A stretch of DNA of 64,000 nt from Lycorma delicatula (taxonomy: Eukaryota > Arthropoda > Insecta > Hemiptera > Fulgoridae). The stretch spans positions 14,528,022 through 14,592,021 of the forward strand of contig NC_134465.1 in NCBI RefSeq assembly GCF_047948215.1, given 5' to 3'. Shown piece by piece: positions 34,771 through 45,204 of this stretch. The position numbers were made by a program, and so were the translations under genes. Under the pieces are notes generated by a model, which was given only the letters and a program-made list of their open reading frames with translations, was not told where the DNA came from and did no database searches. Position 1 is the stretch's first letter. Each line of letters starts with the position of its first letter.

Positions 34771-36055
34771 ACATTTAAAACTTGATGAGTCGTTGTGTTT
34801 ATTAAAAAAAAATATATTAACTTTGTTAACTGGCTGTTCTAATATAATCCGTTACTTTTGAAAATCTTAGCCCGTACGCTATGTGTATATATATATATAT
34901 ATTTGTCATATATTATAAATAAATAAAATAAAATTGTAAAATCCAACTTTCGTTGAAATTTGTACGTAACTGTGTAATTTCTGGAGAAAACGTTTTTAGA
35001 AAAAAAAAAACAAATTTTCGTGTATTAATAATGTTGAAAATAGATAACATAAAAATATATAATAAATATTTTTATTGCCCTGCATATATATATTTTGAAA
35101 TTACTCTATTAAATTTTAAGTCTATGTTTACGCTTCGTGAGCTAAATAGAAATATATACGTACAGGCATACTTTTTTGTGAGCGGTTTTATATCTTGACG
35201 ATTCGTGGTCCCCTGATTAAAAAAAAACATACGTGTCGATGGGTTAACTTTGATACGACCCAATACTTTCTCTGTATTATGTTTTTAATAGCTAAGAAAG
35301 TAAAAATTAGTAATATCATTGGTTAACTGAAATTATCGATTATTTATATACGTATTATCGTTGGTATTCTGTGACTAGAAAAAGTTACAGTTTGGAAAAG
35401 TGTAACTTAGTTATGTGCTGTATTCATTAATACTGGTTATACAAAGCGCATTATCAATATTATTATTGTTATTAAGAGTTCAAAGCTTATAGATTATATA
35501 AATACGTATCGTGAGATAACAAGTAACATTGAGCCAGTTCTATTAGATTATGTTTGGTTATATAGGTTTCATTTTTTTAAATATTGCTTGTATTTTTATG
35601 CAGTTTGTATACTGCTATCATTCTTTCGTAACACATTTCTTTTAAGCGTTTATTTATAAATTATTTATTGAATTCAAATAAAAGATTCTTTTACCTCATA
35701 CAAAGACGAAATAGAATTTTCAATTTCATTTTTCGGCTATTCAGAACTAGATTATTGGTGTTTTAATTCACTATATCGCATAATGTTTTCGGTGATTATA
35801 TATGGACCTTGACCGTTTTATTAATATTTTGTAAAAACTTTCCGCAGGAAAAAATAATTTTTGCATTTTATTCGTAAAATAAAATAAATAATATAAAGGA
35901 GTTATACGTATTACTTTATTTAACAGGTCCATACGTATTGTGTGGCACCCATAGGTACGAATGGGCGCCAAGTAATGATCTGATTCTTACATGAAGTTAT
36001 ATTTCCGACCGGAATATACGTGTTTAATAATAGGACAAGCTTAGCATTTTATTTT
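34771..36055. other. No gene recognised
   Basis: AT-rich DNA with a short (TA)n near 34885-34902. Small frames at 34953-35263 and 35771-35971 have no recognisable product. An imperfect hairpin GGCACCCAT/ATGGGCGCC lies near 35944-35969. Confidence 0.5.
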
Positions 36056-36464
36056 ACTTTTTTTGTCTTCGGTCATTTTTCTGGTTTGATGCAGCTCTCC
36101 AACATTTCCTATCTAGTGCTAGTCGTTTCATTTCGGTATACCCCCTACGTCCTACATCACTAACAGTTTGTTTTAGATACTCCAAACGTTGCCTGCCTGC
36201 ACAATTGTTTTCCTTCTACCTGTCCCTGCAATATTAAAGCGACTATTCCAGGATGCCTTAATATGTGGCTTTTAAGTCTGTCTCTTCTTTTAACTATATT
36301 TTTTCAAATGCTTCTTTCCTCATCTATTTGCCGCAACACCTCTTCATTTGTCACTTTATCCACCCGTCTGATTTTTAACATTCTCCTACAGCACCGCATT
36401 TCAAAAGCTTCTAATCTTTTATTCTCAGTTACTCCGATCGTCCAAGTTTCACTTCCATATAAAG

Positions 36465-37300
36465 CTACGCTCCAAACATATACTTTTCAAAATCTTTTCC
36501 TGATGATAAATTAATTTTTGATGTAAACAAATTATATTTCTGACTGAAGGCTCTTTTCGCTAATGCTATTCGACATTTTATATCGCTCCTGCTTCGCCCA
36601 TCTTTAGTAATTCTACGTCCAAAATAACAGAATTCTTCTACCTCCATAATCTTTTCTTATTTTTATATTCAGTGATCCATCTCCATTATTTCTACTACAT
36701 TTCATTACTTTCGTTTTGTTCTTGTTTATTTTCATGCGGTAGTTCTTGCGTAGGACTTAATCCATGCATTTCATTGTTCCTCCTAAATCCTTTTTACTCT
36801 CAGATAAAATTACTATATCATCAGCAAATCATTCTTATCTTTTCACCTTGTACTGTAACTCCGGATCTAAATAAGTTCTTTAACATCATTAACTGCTAGT
36901 TCTATGTAAAGATTAAAAAATAATGGTGATAGGGAACATCCTCGTCGGACTTGCTTTCTTATTACGGCTTCTTTCTTATATCCTCCAATTATTACTGTTG
37001 CTGTTTGGTTCCTGTAAATAGTAGCAATTGTTCTTCTATTTCTGTATTTGAACCTTTAAAATGTCTGCATTTTAAAATGCAGACTGGAACATTTTCTTCC
37101 AGTCTACGTTATCGAATGCCTTTTCTAGGTCTATAAATGCCAAGTATGTTGGTTTGTTTTTCTTTAATCTTCCTTCTACTATTAATCTGAGTGTTAAAAT
37201 TGCTTCCCTTGTCGCTATATTTTTCCTGAGACCAAATTGGTCTTCTCCTAACACTTCTTCCACTCTCCTCTGAATTCTTCTGTACAGAATTCTAGTTAAG
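36465..37300 (-). pseudogene. Reverse transcriptase domain of EN-RT LINE
   Basis: Reverse transcriptase palm motifs are legible in pieces: EDQFGLRKNIATREAIL and FIDLEKAFDNVDW at 37263-37110, then FADDIVILSE at 36831-36800, then VEEFCYFGRRITKDGRSRSD and IALAKRAFSQKYNL at 36645-36530. The family's RT copies RNA onto nicked target DNA. Both catalytic positions (Asp of motif A, Asp-Asp of motif C) survive, but the frames between them are broken. Confidence 0.8.
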
Positions 37301-37639
37301 ATTTTCGATGCATGGCTAGTTAAGCTAATTGTTCTGTACTCTACATTTATCTGCTCTCGCTTTCTTTGGTATCATGACTATAATACTCTTTTTGAGGTCT
37401 GATGGAACTTCTCCTTTTTCATCTAAATTCCATCGATTCATCTGACACCTTTTCTTCAGGTTTTTAAACCCCAATCTACATTTCATTAACACTAAATTAT
37501 GGTCGCTATCAATGTCTGCTCCAGGGTAATCTTTGCTTAACCATGATATAATCTATCTGATACCTTGCAGTATCACCTGGATTTTCCACGTGTATATTCT
37601 TCTATTAAGATTTTTAAATTGGGTGTTGGCAATTACTGA

Positions 37640-38111
37640 ATTATACTTTCATGCAAAACTCTGTAAGTCGGTCCCCTCTTTCATTCATTTTGCCCAGCCC
37701 CTATTCACCTACTATATTTCCTTCCTTGCCTTTTTCAATGCTTGCATTCCAAACTCCAACTGTTATTAAATTTTCATCTCCTTTCATGTGTTTAATATGT
37801 AAAAGGATGTGCTTAATATATGTGTTTAATACACATACTACCTCATCATCATCATGGGCGCTTCTAGGCATATAGACGTTAGCAATCGTGTCGGTTTAGG
37901 TTTCGATTTTATCCTTATTACAATGATATATGCCTTGCAATTTGAAATACTCTATTCTCTTCCCTATCTTCTTGTTCATTACGAAACCTACTCCTGCCTG
38001 CCCATTATTTGAAGCTGAGTTAATTATTCTAAAATCACCTGACCAAAAGTCGTTTTCCTCTTCCCACCGAACCTCGCTAATTCCTACTACATCTACATTT
38101 ATCCTATCCAT
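37640..38111 (-). pseudogene. AP-like endonuclease domain of EN-RT LINE
   Basis: The frame at 38111-37896 reads DRINVDVVGISEVRWEEEND and FRIINSASNNGQAGVGF, including the metal-binding Glu of APE-type endonucleases. After a deletion, the downstream piece ENLITVGVWNASI corresponds to the GD.N segment, with Gly-Val-Trp in place of the usual Gly-Asp-Trp. The domain would nick target DNA to prime reverse transcription. Confidence 0.72.
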
Positions 38112-38262
38112 TTCCCTCTTTAAATTTTCTAACCTACCAACCTTTTTTTAGACTTCTAACATTTCACGCTCCGAATCGTAGAAAGTTTTTTTTTAATCTT
38201 CTGGTGACCCCTTCTTTAGTAGTCCTCACCCAGAAGAGCTGCTTCTCTCTTCCAGGAATCAA

Positions 38263-38600
38263 AAACATTTTATTAAGACGCTTCAAAGCAAAACAGTAAG
38301 ATTTGATTTTGCGGCAAATGAAATCGATTTGATAATCCCAAGAGAATTTTTCATCTAATAAATCGCCTTAAAATTTCATACGCTTCAAAGCAAAACAGTA
38401 AGATTTGATTTTGCGGCAAATGAAATCGATTTGATAATCCCAAGAGAATTTTTCATCTAATAAATCGCCTTAAAATTTCATTACGGACGACAGAAATATT
38501 TCTCAAGTTATGGAATTCTATTCACACGATTAGCAATGTTACGTCTATCAGAGAAGCATATCGCAGCAGTTTTTCCGTAATTAATGTAAGATGTTTACAA
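38263..38600 (-). pseudogene. Fragment of a second LINE reverse transcriptase (Jockey/CR1-like) with internal duplication
   Basis: On the minus strand each 102-bp unit (see 38278-38481) reads MKF, stop, GDLLDEKFSWDYQID, FICRKIKSYCFALKR. This fits the KFLG..LD..L.W..HI..I..K...C.ALKRL block following the catalytic motif in Jockey- and CR1-type reverse transcriptases, with a Leu codon changed to TAA. The sequence upstream (EIFLSSV before KF) fits the strand preceding it. The fragment abuts the 5' end of the EN-RT LINE at 38262. Everything beyond the block is lost. Confidence 0.6.
38278..38481. repeat. Exact 102-bp tandem duplication
   Basis: Units 38278-38379 and 38380-38481 look identical base for base. 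The unit is 34 codons long, so the duplication keeps the RT fragment in frame. Identity implies a recent event compared with the decay of the surrounding coding sequence. Confidence 0.95.
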
Positions 38601-39243
38601 TTTGTCCGGTGAATAACGTTTTGAGCTGCGAATCTTCATGTATGTTATTACGCGTTCAGTTGAATTATTCACAATAAGAGTTATTTCAAACGTCTTTATT
38701 CGACCGTGTTCAAAACTTATATTATGAATTTTTTAACGATTTCTGATTTGGTTGTCTAATTTGGACGTTCGTTTTGTGGCAGTTGTCTTTTGAACTCGTG
38801 CGGCCACGTTTGAACAAAAAATACGAGGTTGATTTTGATAACACAAAAACATCATCGAAGTCTATAACGACGTGTCAGCCTTTCTAAAAATAAAAAATTA
38901 ATCGCCGTGCAATATTTATTTTTTCCATTAAAAAAAACAAAAAAAAAAAAACTAATGTTATACACTGTAAAAAATTAATCGATGTTATGAAGTTTTGGTA
39001 GTAATTACGTAGAGGTTAATATTTTTCAACTGTCACATTATTTACTCACTCGTATCGTTATCAGCGGTAATTTTGGGTAATTATTAAAAAAAGATTTTCA
39101 TGTATTTTTAGAGTTGTTTATAATTATTTGGCTGAAATGTCAAGTTCGTTAAAAAAACGGAGTTTGTTCAGTTGTTTTAAAGACAAGTTTACATAATTAA
39201 AGCAATGAAATTTTATATTAACAGATAATAAATAAATTAAATA
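38601..39243. other. No gene recognised
   Basis: AT-rich DNA with A-runs near 38930-38953. No element end or gene was seen. Confidence 0.5.
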
Positions 39244-39288
39244 TACCTGTTGTGATTATTTTTTACTGTATTTTTTTGGAGATTTTTG

Positions 39289-39318
39289 GGGGCATCGACT
39301 ACTTTAGTCATTAGCCCC
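39289..39318 (-). promoter_or_regulatory. Hairpin near 3' end of the I-like LINE
   Basis: GGGGC (39289-39293) pairs with GCCCC (39314-39318). GACTA (39297-39301) pairs with TAGTC (39305-39309) with a CTT loop. In element orientation it precedes an A-rich end. It may be a 3'-end signal. Confidence 0.5.
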
Positions 39319-39424
39319 TTCCCGCTTCAAAAAAAAAAGAAAAAAAAAACTTAAATTTTAATATGATTCCTACTTTCATGAATTAGCGCTGTCAAAATTT
39401 TTCTTGTTTATAAAAACAAACAAA

Positions 39425-39736
39425 TGCAGAAATTAATCAAGGTGATTTTGGATTCTTGAACATAACACAAAATTATTTTTTGGTTTACCGTCTAGGCTTT
39501 CCTTTCGGCCATCCTTTCTTGCACCTTTTTTCCATTCCTCTTACGGCCTTAACTTCTGATGACAACGTGTATGAGGCCTCGGACATGGCATCTTCCTCCC
39601 TTTCTGATGCCAATGATGTTCTACAGCTGATATCAGCTTAGATGGCGCAGTTAGAATCATTGTTATTGAATCAAAACTCGCAAGTGATAAATTTTCAGCG
39701 GCTGATGAAATCGAGTCGATTTCTAAAGGTATACTT
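39425..39736 (-). pseudogene. I-like LINE ORF1, 3' part beyond the insertion
   Basis: The frame resumes after the target duplication: DSISSAAENLSLASFDSI, later in another frame EDAMSEASYTLSSEVKAVRG and KRCKKGWPKGKPRR. Acidic-Ser then basic GWPKGKP segments are typical of the C-terminal tail of this type of ORF1. A short MFKNPKSP follows near 39460, where ORF2 would be expected to start, but nothing of ORF2 follows. Confidence 0.55.
39723..39736. repeat. Target-site duplication of SART-like LINE (3' side)
   Basis: CTAAAGGTATACTT, identical to 46083-46096. The last T bases are ambiguous with the poly(T). Confidence 0.9.
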
Positions 39737-39759
39737 TTTTTTTTTTTTTTCTTTAAACC

Positions 39760-39807
39760 CCCTCTGGCGACCGGTTCAGCAATCAAGCATACGCAGTCAC
39801 CAGAGGG
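39760..39807 (-). promoter_or_regulatory. 3'-terminal stem-loop of the SART-like LINE
   Basis: CCCTCTGGCGAC at 39760-39771 pairs with GTCACCAGAGGG at 39796-39807 (12 pairs, one G-U in RNA) around a 24-nt loop. It lies about 10 nt upstream of the poly(A). In SART1 and R1-type elements 3' UTR structure is recognised by the reverse transcriptase; the same job here is inferred from position. Confidence 0.65.
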
Positions 39808-40457
39808 CGCCGTGGCAGTAGTCTCTGCCCACCCTGTCTACTCCGCAGAGGGAGTTTCCCAACGGGGTCCCCGCAGCATCATCAGACGCATGGACCACCA
39901 TTTCAGCGGCCAATGCGCCTTCCGCCGAGAGGCTACCCTTCCCAGCCCTATCCTAAATGCAATAGCCAGGCAGTTCACTTGACTATCACATCGCGACCTC
40001 TCATACCACAAGGGTCCCTCATGCCATCATCGGAGCACCCCGACCCACACAACTTGCGTGTAGGCCAGGGCTACCTAGACATGAAGGCTACCTTCCGTGC
40101 CCTAACGGCGCCACGTTTCATCATTCTTTTAATATGCCTTCCCCTCTGCTCCCTCCTGGGAGTGGCATTAGACTCTAATAGGCCTCCCCACCTACCGGCT
40201 ATATACCGGCATGGTAGGTCAGCCTACCGGTTCAGCTCTTTTGAGAGGTTGGTTCATTTTTTTTTTTTTTTTCCCCACAAATCCATGTGACCCTAACAGC
40301 AACCACTGTAGGATCCGGCATTCAACAGCATATAGCCTCAAATTGAGGCACACAAAATCTGACAAAAAGACACAATATAAAGAAACAAAATATAATAGAA
40401 CAAAATTACACAAAACCAACACCACAGCATCCACATGCACCAGGCGGCAGCATCACG

Positions 40458-43334
40458 TCAGTCCGCGCCCCACTCAACGTAATCTTGACCCTTTCTTCTA
40501 AGGACCTCCGCCGCCAAACCCGCAACCGCCCTCCAGTCTCCCAAGCTGCGTAGCATGAAAGCAAGCAGCGTGTCCGGCGTGACCGCGCACATACCAGCAC
40601 GCCTCCTCGCATCCTCCCATCTGGGGCACGCAAAGAAGGTGTGTTCCGCCGTATCAACCTCCCCGCAGTAAAAACAGTTCGGGAATTCGCGCCGGTGGAA
40701 CCTGTGGAGGTAACCACCGAATTCCCCATGACCAGAGAGAAGTTGACATAGGTAATGGTCAACATCCCCATGCCCTCTCCCTAGCCACTCCTGCAGCCGT
40801 GGGATGAGTCGCCTAGTCCACGCCCCTGTGTGCGCTCTCTCCCAGCTGTACTGCCAGTCCTGAACCATGAGGGCCTTCGAGTCTTTCTTGATCATCCCCT
40901 CGTAGACCCTCCGCAGGTGCAGTGCCCGTAAGCGAATTGGCGGGACGCCCGCCAAGACGTGCGCCGCCCCAACCGACACGGTCCTGTACGCAGCCAGTAT
41001 CCTGATGGCAGCCCGCCGCTGCAGCGAGGCCAGCTTGCGTTCATTCCGCTTGACCTCCAGCGCCTCACACCAGATCGGCGCAGCATACAGCAGCACAGAT
41101 GTCGCAGCCGTCATCAGGACCCTGCGTTTCGCCATCCGTGGCCCGTCCCTAGCACCCATCAGCATACCCAGGGAGGTGACCACCCGTTCCGCCTTAGCCG
41201 TAACTTCAGCCAGGTGCCGATTGAATTTGCCGGCCCTTCCGTGTGTGGCTACACACCCAGATACTTCACCGCCGGGGACTCAGCCACACGGGTGCCCCGG
41301 ACGATCAACTCAATCCTTCTCAACCGACGCCGGCCAACCACCGCAACAAGTTGGGTCTTGTCGGCCGCCAGTTCCAGCCCTCGAGTCCTCAGCCATTCAT
41401 CTATCTGGGCCACCGCCGCAGAGGCAAGCGCCTCCACCTCCGCCTCCGAGCGCCCACTCACCAGCATAAGCTACAACCGACGTATTACCCCGGAACCCCA
41501 GCCGCAGAACCCCGTCAAAGGCTAGATTCCATAGCAAGGGCCCCAGCACGGATCCCTGCGGTGCGCCACAGTGCACTTGGAATTGCACGTCACCAGACAC
41601 CAGCAGCTGCCGATCACGCAGATAGTTCGCGACCGTCGCTTAAAAATAGGAGCTGATATTCCTCCGGTCCATCTCCGCAGTGACGACTCGCCACGGAACA
41701 CTGTTAAACGCGTTGCGGACATCTAGAAGGACCAGAAGAGGGATTCCCCTGGTTCGCCAAATGCCCGCCGAGCAGGCCCGAATCCACGTCGTCACCTTCC
41801 GCAAGGCATCAAGTGTGGACTTACCACGGACGAACCCAAACTGATTGGGCGAGAGCCCGCCCGAGGCATCCAAATCACTTATTATCCTGTTTGCCAGCAA
41901 ACCTTCATACAGCTTGCCAAGCGAAGGGAGCAGACAGATCGGACGATAGGCCCTAGCCAGCCCATCCACCGCAGGCTTCGGGATGAGCACCAGTCTCCCC
42001 TTCTTCCATTCACGGGGGAAGGCCGCGGTGCCTAAGGCCTTGTTTAGTGCCTCAAGGACCAGCCACGGGTGCTCCCGGACCAGCGTCCTCAGCAGAAGCC
42101 CCGTCACTCCATCCAGACCCGGGCTCTTGTCGACGCTAATGCGGCCAGCCGCCCAGAGCAGCTCATTATGAGTGAACCGCCTCCTCTCCTCGCAGTGGAG
42201 CTCAGTGTGTTCCTCCGCTAAACACGGGAACAGGGCCACAATCGCCTGCTGCGCCTGCGCAGCAGACAGAGTGGGCAGGGACCTACCGAACCTCTTCATA
42301 ATAATCCGGTAGGCCCTCCCCCAAGGGTCGTCGTCCAGGTCCGCAACCAGCCTCCGCCAAGCAGCCCTCTTCGCCTCCTTGATGGCCGCCACAAGATGGT
42401 TCCTGGCTGTTCTGTACGCCAGTTCCTCCGCTTGCACTCCAGCAGGGTGTCGTCTGCGGTGCCGTTGGAGAACGCGTCTCGCCCGTTGCGTGTCGGCTCT
42501 GAGGGCGGCGATGTCGTCTGACCACCAGTAGACCTTCCGTACCGTCCGCGGACCCGGCGGCCTTAACCGGTCACACTCCTCTTCAAGGACCCTGGAGAAA
42601 TCCAGCGGGCTCCAGTCCCGTCTGGCCTCCATCCTGGCGGCCACCGCAGCCGAGAACTTAACGGCGTGCCATTCCTTCGGGCGCCATCCTCTCCCTGCCA
42701 TAATCTGAGGTCGCCGACCAAGCTCAATATCGAACTTGATGGCTCTATGGTCCGAGGCCATCTCAGCCTCCATCACCTCCCATAGGCCCACCTGCCGCAC
42801 CATCCTATCCGGAACCAGCGTGACATCCACCACAGAGCCCACGCCCCGGCCAATAAAGGTCGGCGATGTCCGCGTGTTCACAACAGAGAAGCCCAGGGAT
42901 CCGAGAAGGTCAGCAAGAGCATAGCCCCGCATTGTCGACCTCATCCCTGCCAACTCCACGCTCTCAGCATTCAGATCTCCGGTGATAATAACCGGGCGAT
43001 CCTCCCGCCGAACGAGATCTTCTATGCGTCGCAGCAGCCCTTCAAACTCCCGAAAATCGCAATTTGGCGAGGAGTAACAGCTGACCAGGACGCACTGCGT
43101 TAGGCCAACCGCCACCAAGCCGTCCTCATGGACCACGTCAAGAATGGCATACCGATTGGTCACCACCTTTATCGCAGCAACCCGATCGCTATCCACCATC
43201 CACCCTTCAGCAGACACTAGCCTGTTGTTCGGCTCCGTTACCAGCACGAAGTCAGCGCACTCATCAGTCGCCGCAGCCAACAACAAGTCATGGGCCGCCA
43301 CGCTTCGGTTCGCGTTTAGCTGTATGCAACGCAT
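40458..43334 (-). pseudogene. SART-like LINE ORF2: endonuclease, reverse transcriptase, zinc motif
   Basis: The start is the ATG at 43334-43332, overlapping the ORF1 stop as TAATG. The APE-type endonuclease keeps N7 (LNANRS), E34 (VTEPN), Y87, D120 and N122 (GDLNAES), T159, D170 and S194-D195-H196, a full catalytic set. RT follows: SPGLDGVTG near residue 400, PRSTLD-like GKSTLDALRK, and LLDVRNAFNSV with D538 of motif A. A TAA at 41642-41640 interrupts after NISSYF but the same frame continues ATVANYLRDRQLLVSG and CGAPQGSVLGPLLWN. The YADD motif is deleted with a frameshift at about 41470. A further shift near 41250 separates KYLGV from the C-terminal 241 codons, which end with CFYCGEVDTAEHTFFACP, a CCHC motif. 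Inactive. Confidence 0.92.
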
Positions 43335-43336
43335 TA
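43332..43336 (-). promoter_or_regulatory. TAATG overlapping stop/start between ORF1 and ORF2
   Basis: The ORF1 stop TAA (43336-43334) and the ORF2 ATG (43334-43332) share one base. In the silkworm element SART1 a UAAUG junction allows ORF2 translation by coupling to termination of ORF1; the same is inferred here. Confidence 0.85.
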
Positions 43337-45204
43337 GGTGGATTTTCTGCAGTACCGTCCTCCGGTCCGGTGTCCACCTTGCCCACAGTCCAGGCATTTT
43401 GTTGGTTCTGCACACGCAGCCGCCTTATGACCCTCGCCACCACAGTTGTAGCACAGGGCAACCCTGTTAACGCCCTTGCAAGTCGCCGCCCTGTGGCCGT
43501 AACTCCAGCACCGATAGCACCGTGTGTACTCCTGCCTGGGCTCAACCCGACACAGGTGCCAGCCAACCGCTATGCGCTCCTTCGCTATAATCCTGCTCGA
43601 GTCACGTTTTGGTAAACGAACCGTGGCATTCATGGTATGGCCGTAGGCCGGCCTGACAGACACAACTGTAACTGGTACATCCTGCCCCACTACCTTCCTG
43701 ACTGCCTCGCTAACCTCCTGCGGCGTCACGTCCAGGTCAAGACCCTTGACGTCAAGCATCGCCGTACGGCTCTCCCAGCCTCTCTCACTCACCACTGCGT
43801 CCGTTACGGTCGCAGTGATGCGCTTCACCATATCGTCCTTCTTAGGGGATGAATCCTTGATGCGGATCTCCATGGCATCCGCATTCCCTTTCCGAACGGA
43901 AACGATGTCCTCTGCCAGGTCCGCCCCGAGTCCTCCCTTGACAGTCCTGAGGAGCTCCGCATAACTGAGGCCCTCCTTCCTCACAGTCTCCGTCTTGGCA
44001 GCCGGTCCTCTAGGGGTCTCCAACCTGCCGTGGCCCATTGCCACCAGGTGCAGAGGCCATGTACCGCCGTCGCGATCCTCATTCCTGGCCCAGAATTCCA
44101 GGACTTTCCCCACCGCATCACCAACATCATCCTGGGAGGTTACCAGCGAGACAGCGGATCCCGCCGATCCCACAATCCTCCTCAATGCCCGTAATAGATT
44201 GCAGCACATCTCGCCATCATTTTCAACAACCACCGCAAAAGTTGTCGATCGCTCCGCATCCGCCTCATCCGGGTAGAATACCTCCGTATTACTGCAGTCC
44301 TTCAAGACCGTCCCACTGGGGATAGTAGCATCTGCCTTCAGCCTACCGCCGACCCTGGGAGCCGCCCGACATACCGCCTCATGTAGCGGACCGTGCATAT
44401 AATGCCTCCTGGAGCCAATAAACACCATGGCGCCGTCCACAGCAGCCTGCGGGACTCCGGTCCGAAAAGTAACCCTCCGGTACAGCCCCTTGTCCCATCT
44501 CGACCCAATCACCCCTTGCAGCTCCCCTAAGTTTCCTGAAGAGAGCACCCGCTCCACCGCCTCAGAAGCAGCTCCAAGGGTCTGCGTGTTCTGGTCCACT
44601 CCCGTCGTACCCTCCGTCTTCATGCTCCCTGACGACACCAACTGCATTGCCCTGTCGCGTATAACGAGGGCCAACCCCTTGACCACATTGGCCGAAAGAC
44701 CACCAGCGTCGCAGAGCGAAACAAGGTCCTCGACCGCCTCAAGCAGGAAGCCGCCGTAGCCTGCAGATGGTTCGGGGCCCTCCCCAGCCTGTTCCATCGG
44801 CCCTCTGCGTTTCTTCACCGGGGGCCGTTTACCGGGTTGGGATTCTCCCTCAACTTCAGGGACCTCATCACCTCGCGACCGGTCCAGCTCCGGCTCCGGA
44901 GACGACACAGTCGCTTGTTTGAGGACTCCCTGCACTCCATCACTTGTTCCCCGTTCTCTTCGAAGTCCTTAGCCTTGATATTGTCCCCTTGTACCTCCCA
45001 GGAACCCTGCCGCATGTCGTTCAGCATTCTAAGAACCTCCGACTCTTCCGCCGTACTTTCCATGGCGTCGCGTTTTCTCGCCTCTCTCGCGGATCCCTTC
45101 TTTCCAGCTCGCCTTCCTTTCGCATCCACAGGGTCTCCTCCGCTCACTTGTGCCCCAGTTGAGGCCGTCACATGCCCAGCCATCTCTGCCTTGGTTTTCC
45201 ACAT
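43334..45204 (-). pseudogene. SART-like LINE ORF1 (gag-like RNA-binding protein)
   Basis: ORF1 starts at about 45204 (MWKTKAEMAGHV) and runs 129 codons in one frame before a one-base shift near 44930. The main frame (to 43334) is about 530 codons. The N-terminal part is basic and acidic without a recognised fold. Near the end three zinc knuckles follow one another: CYRCWSYGHRAATC, CYNCGGEGHKAAAC and CLDCGQGGHRTGGRYC, the three-knuckle arrangement usual in R1-clade ORF1 proteins. This protein would bind element RNA and form the ribonucleoprotein that carries ORF2. The single frameshift breaks an otherwise open gene, implying a fairly young insertion. Confidence 0.88.

Larger units (their letters stand above)
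36056..38262 (-). mobile_element. EN-RT type LINE with internal deletion
   Basis: Minus-strand non-LTR retrotransposon. In element order: an endonuclease part near 38111-37640 (VDVVGISEVRW with the catalytic Glu, GQAGVGFVMNKKIGKRIEYF, then GDENLITVGVWNASI and GDRLTEFC), a gap where the endonuclease end and RT fingers are deleted (junction near 37430-37380), and an RT part. The RT part has DQFGLRKN, YLAFIDLEKAFDNVDW (motif A Asp) near 37120, FADD at 36817-36828 (motif C), EFCYFGRRITKDG near 36630, and a C-terminal region to about 36100. The 3' end has a GGAGAGCTGCATCAAACCAG motif and a poly(A) represented by T-rich DNA at 36056-36066. Multiple stops and shifts make it inactive. Confidence 0.85.

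Noticed and set aside
36263..38151. Plus-strand hydrophobic frames (60-83 codons)
   Set aside because: They are antisense to the EN-RT LINE, whose endonuclease and RT motifs read on the minus strand.
39760..40272. Second poly(A) at 40257-40272 as the true end of the SART-like element
   Set aside because: The 14-bp target duplication lies next to the T-run at 39735-39750, so the T-run at 40257 is internal to the 3' UTR or a remnant of an earlier chimeric tail.
40959..41656. Open frames of 137-188 codons on the plus strand
   Set aside because: They are antisense to the SART-like ORF2; GC-rich coding DNA leaves long open frames on the other strand. The same holds for plus-strand frames at 43144-45407.
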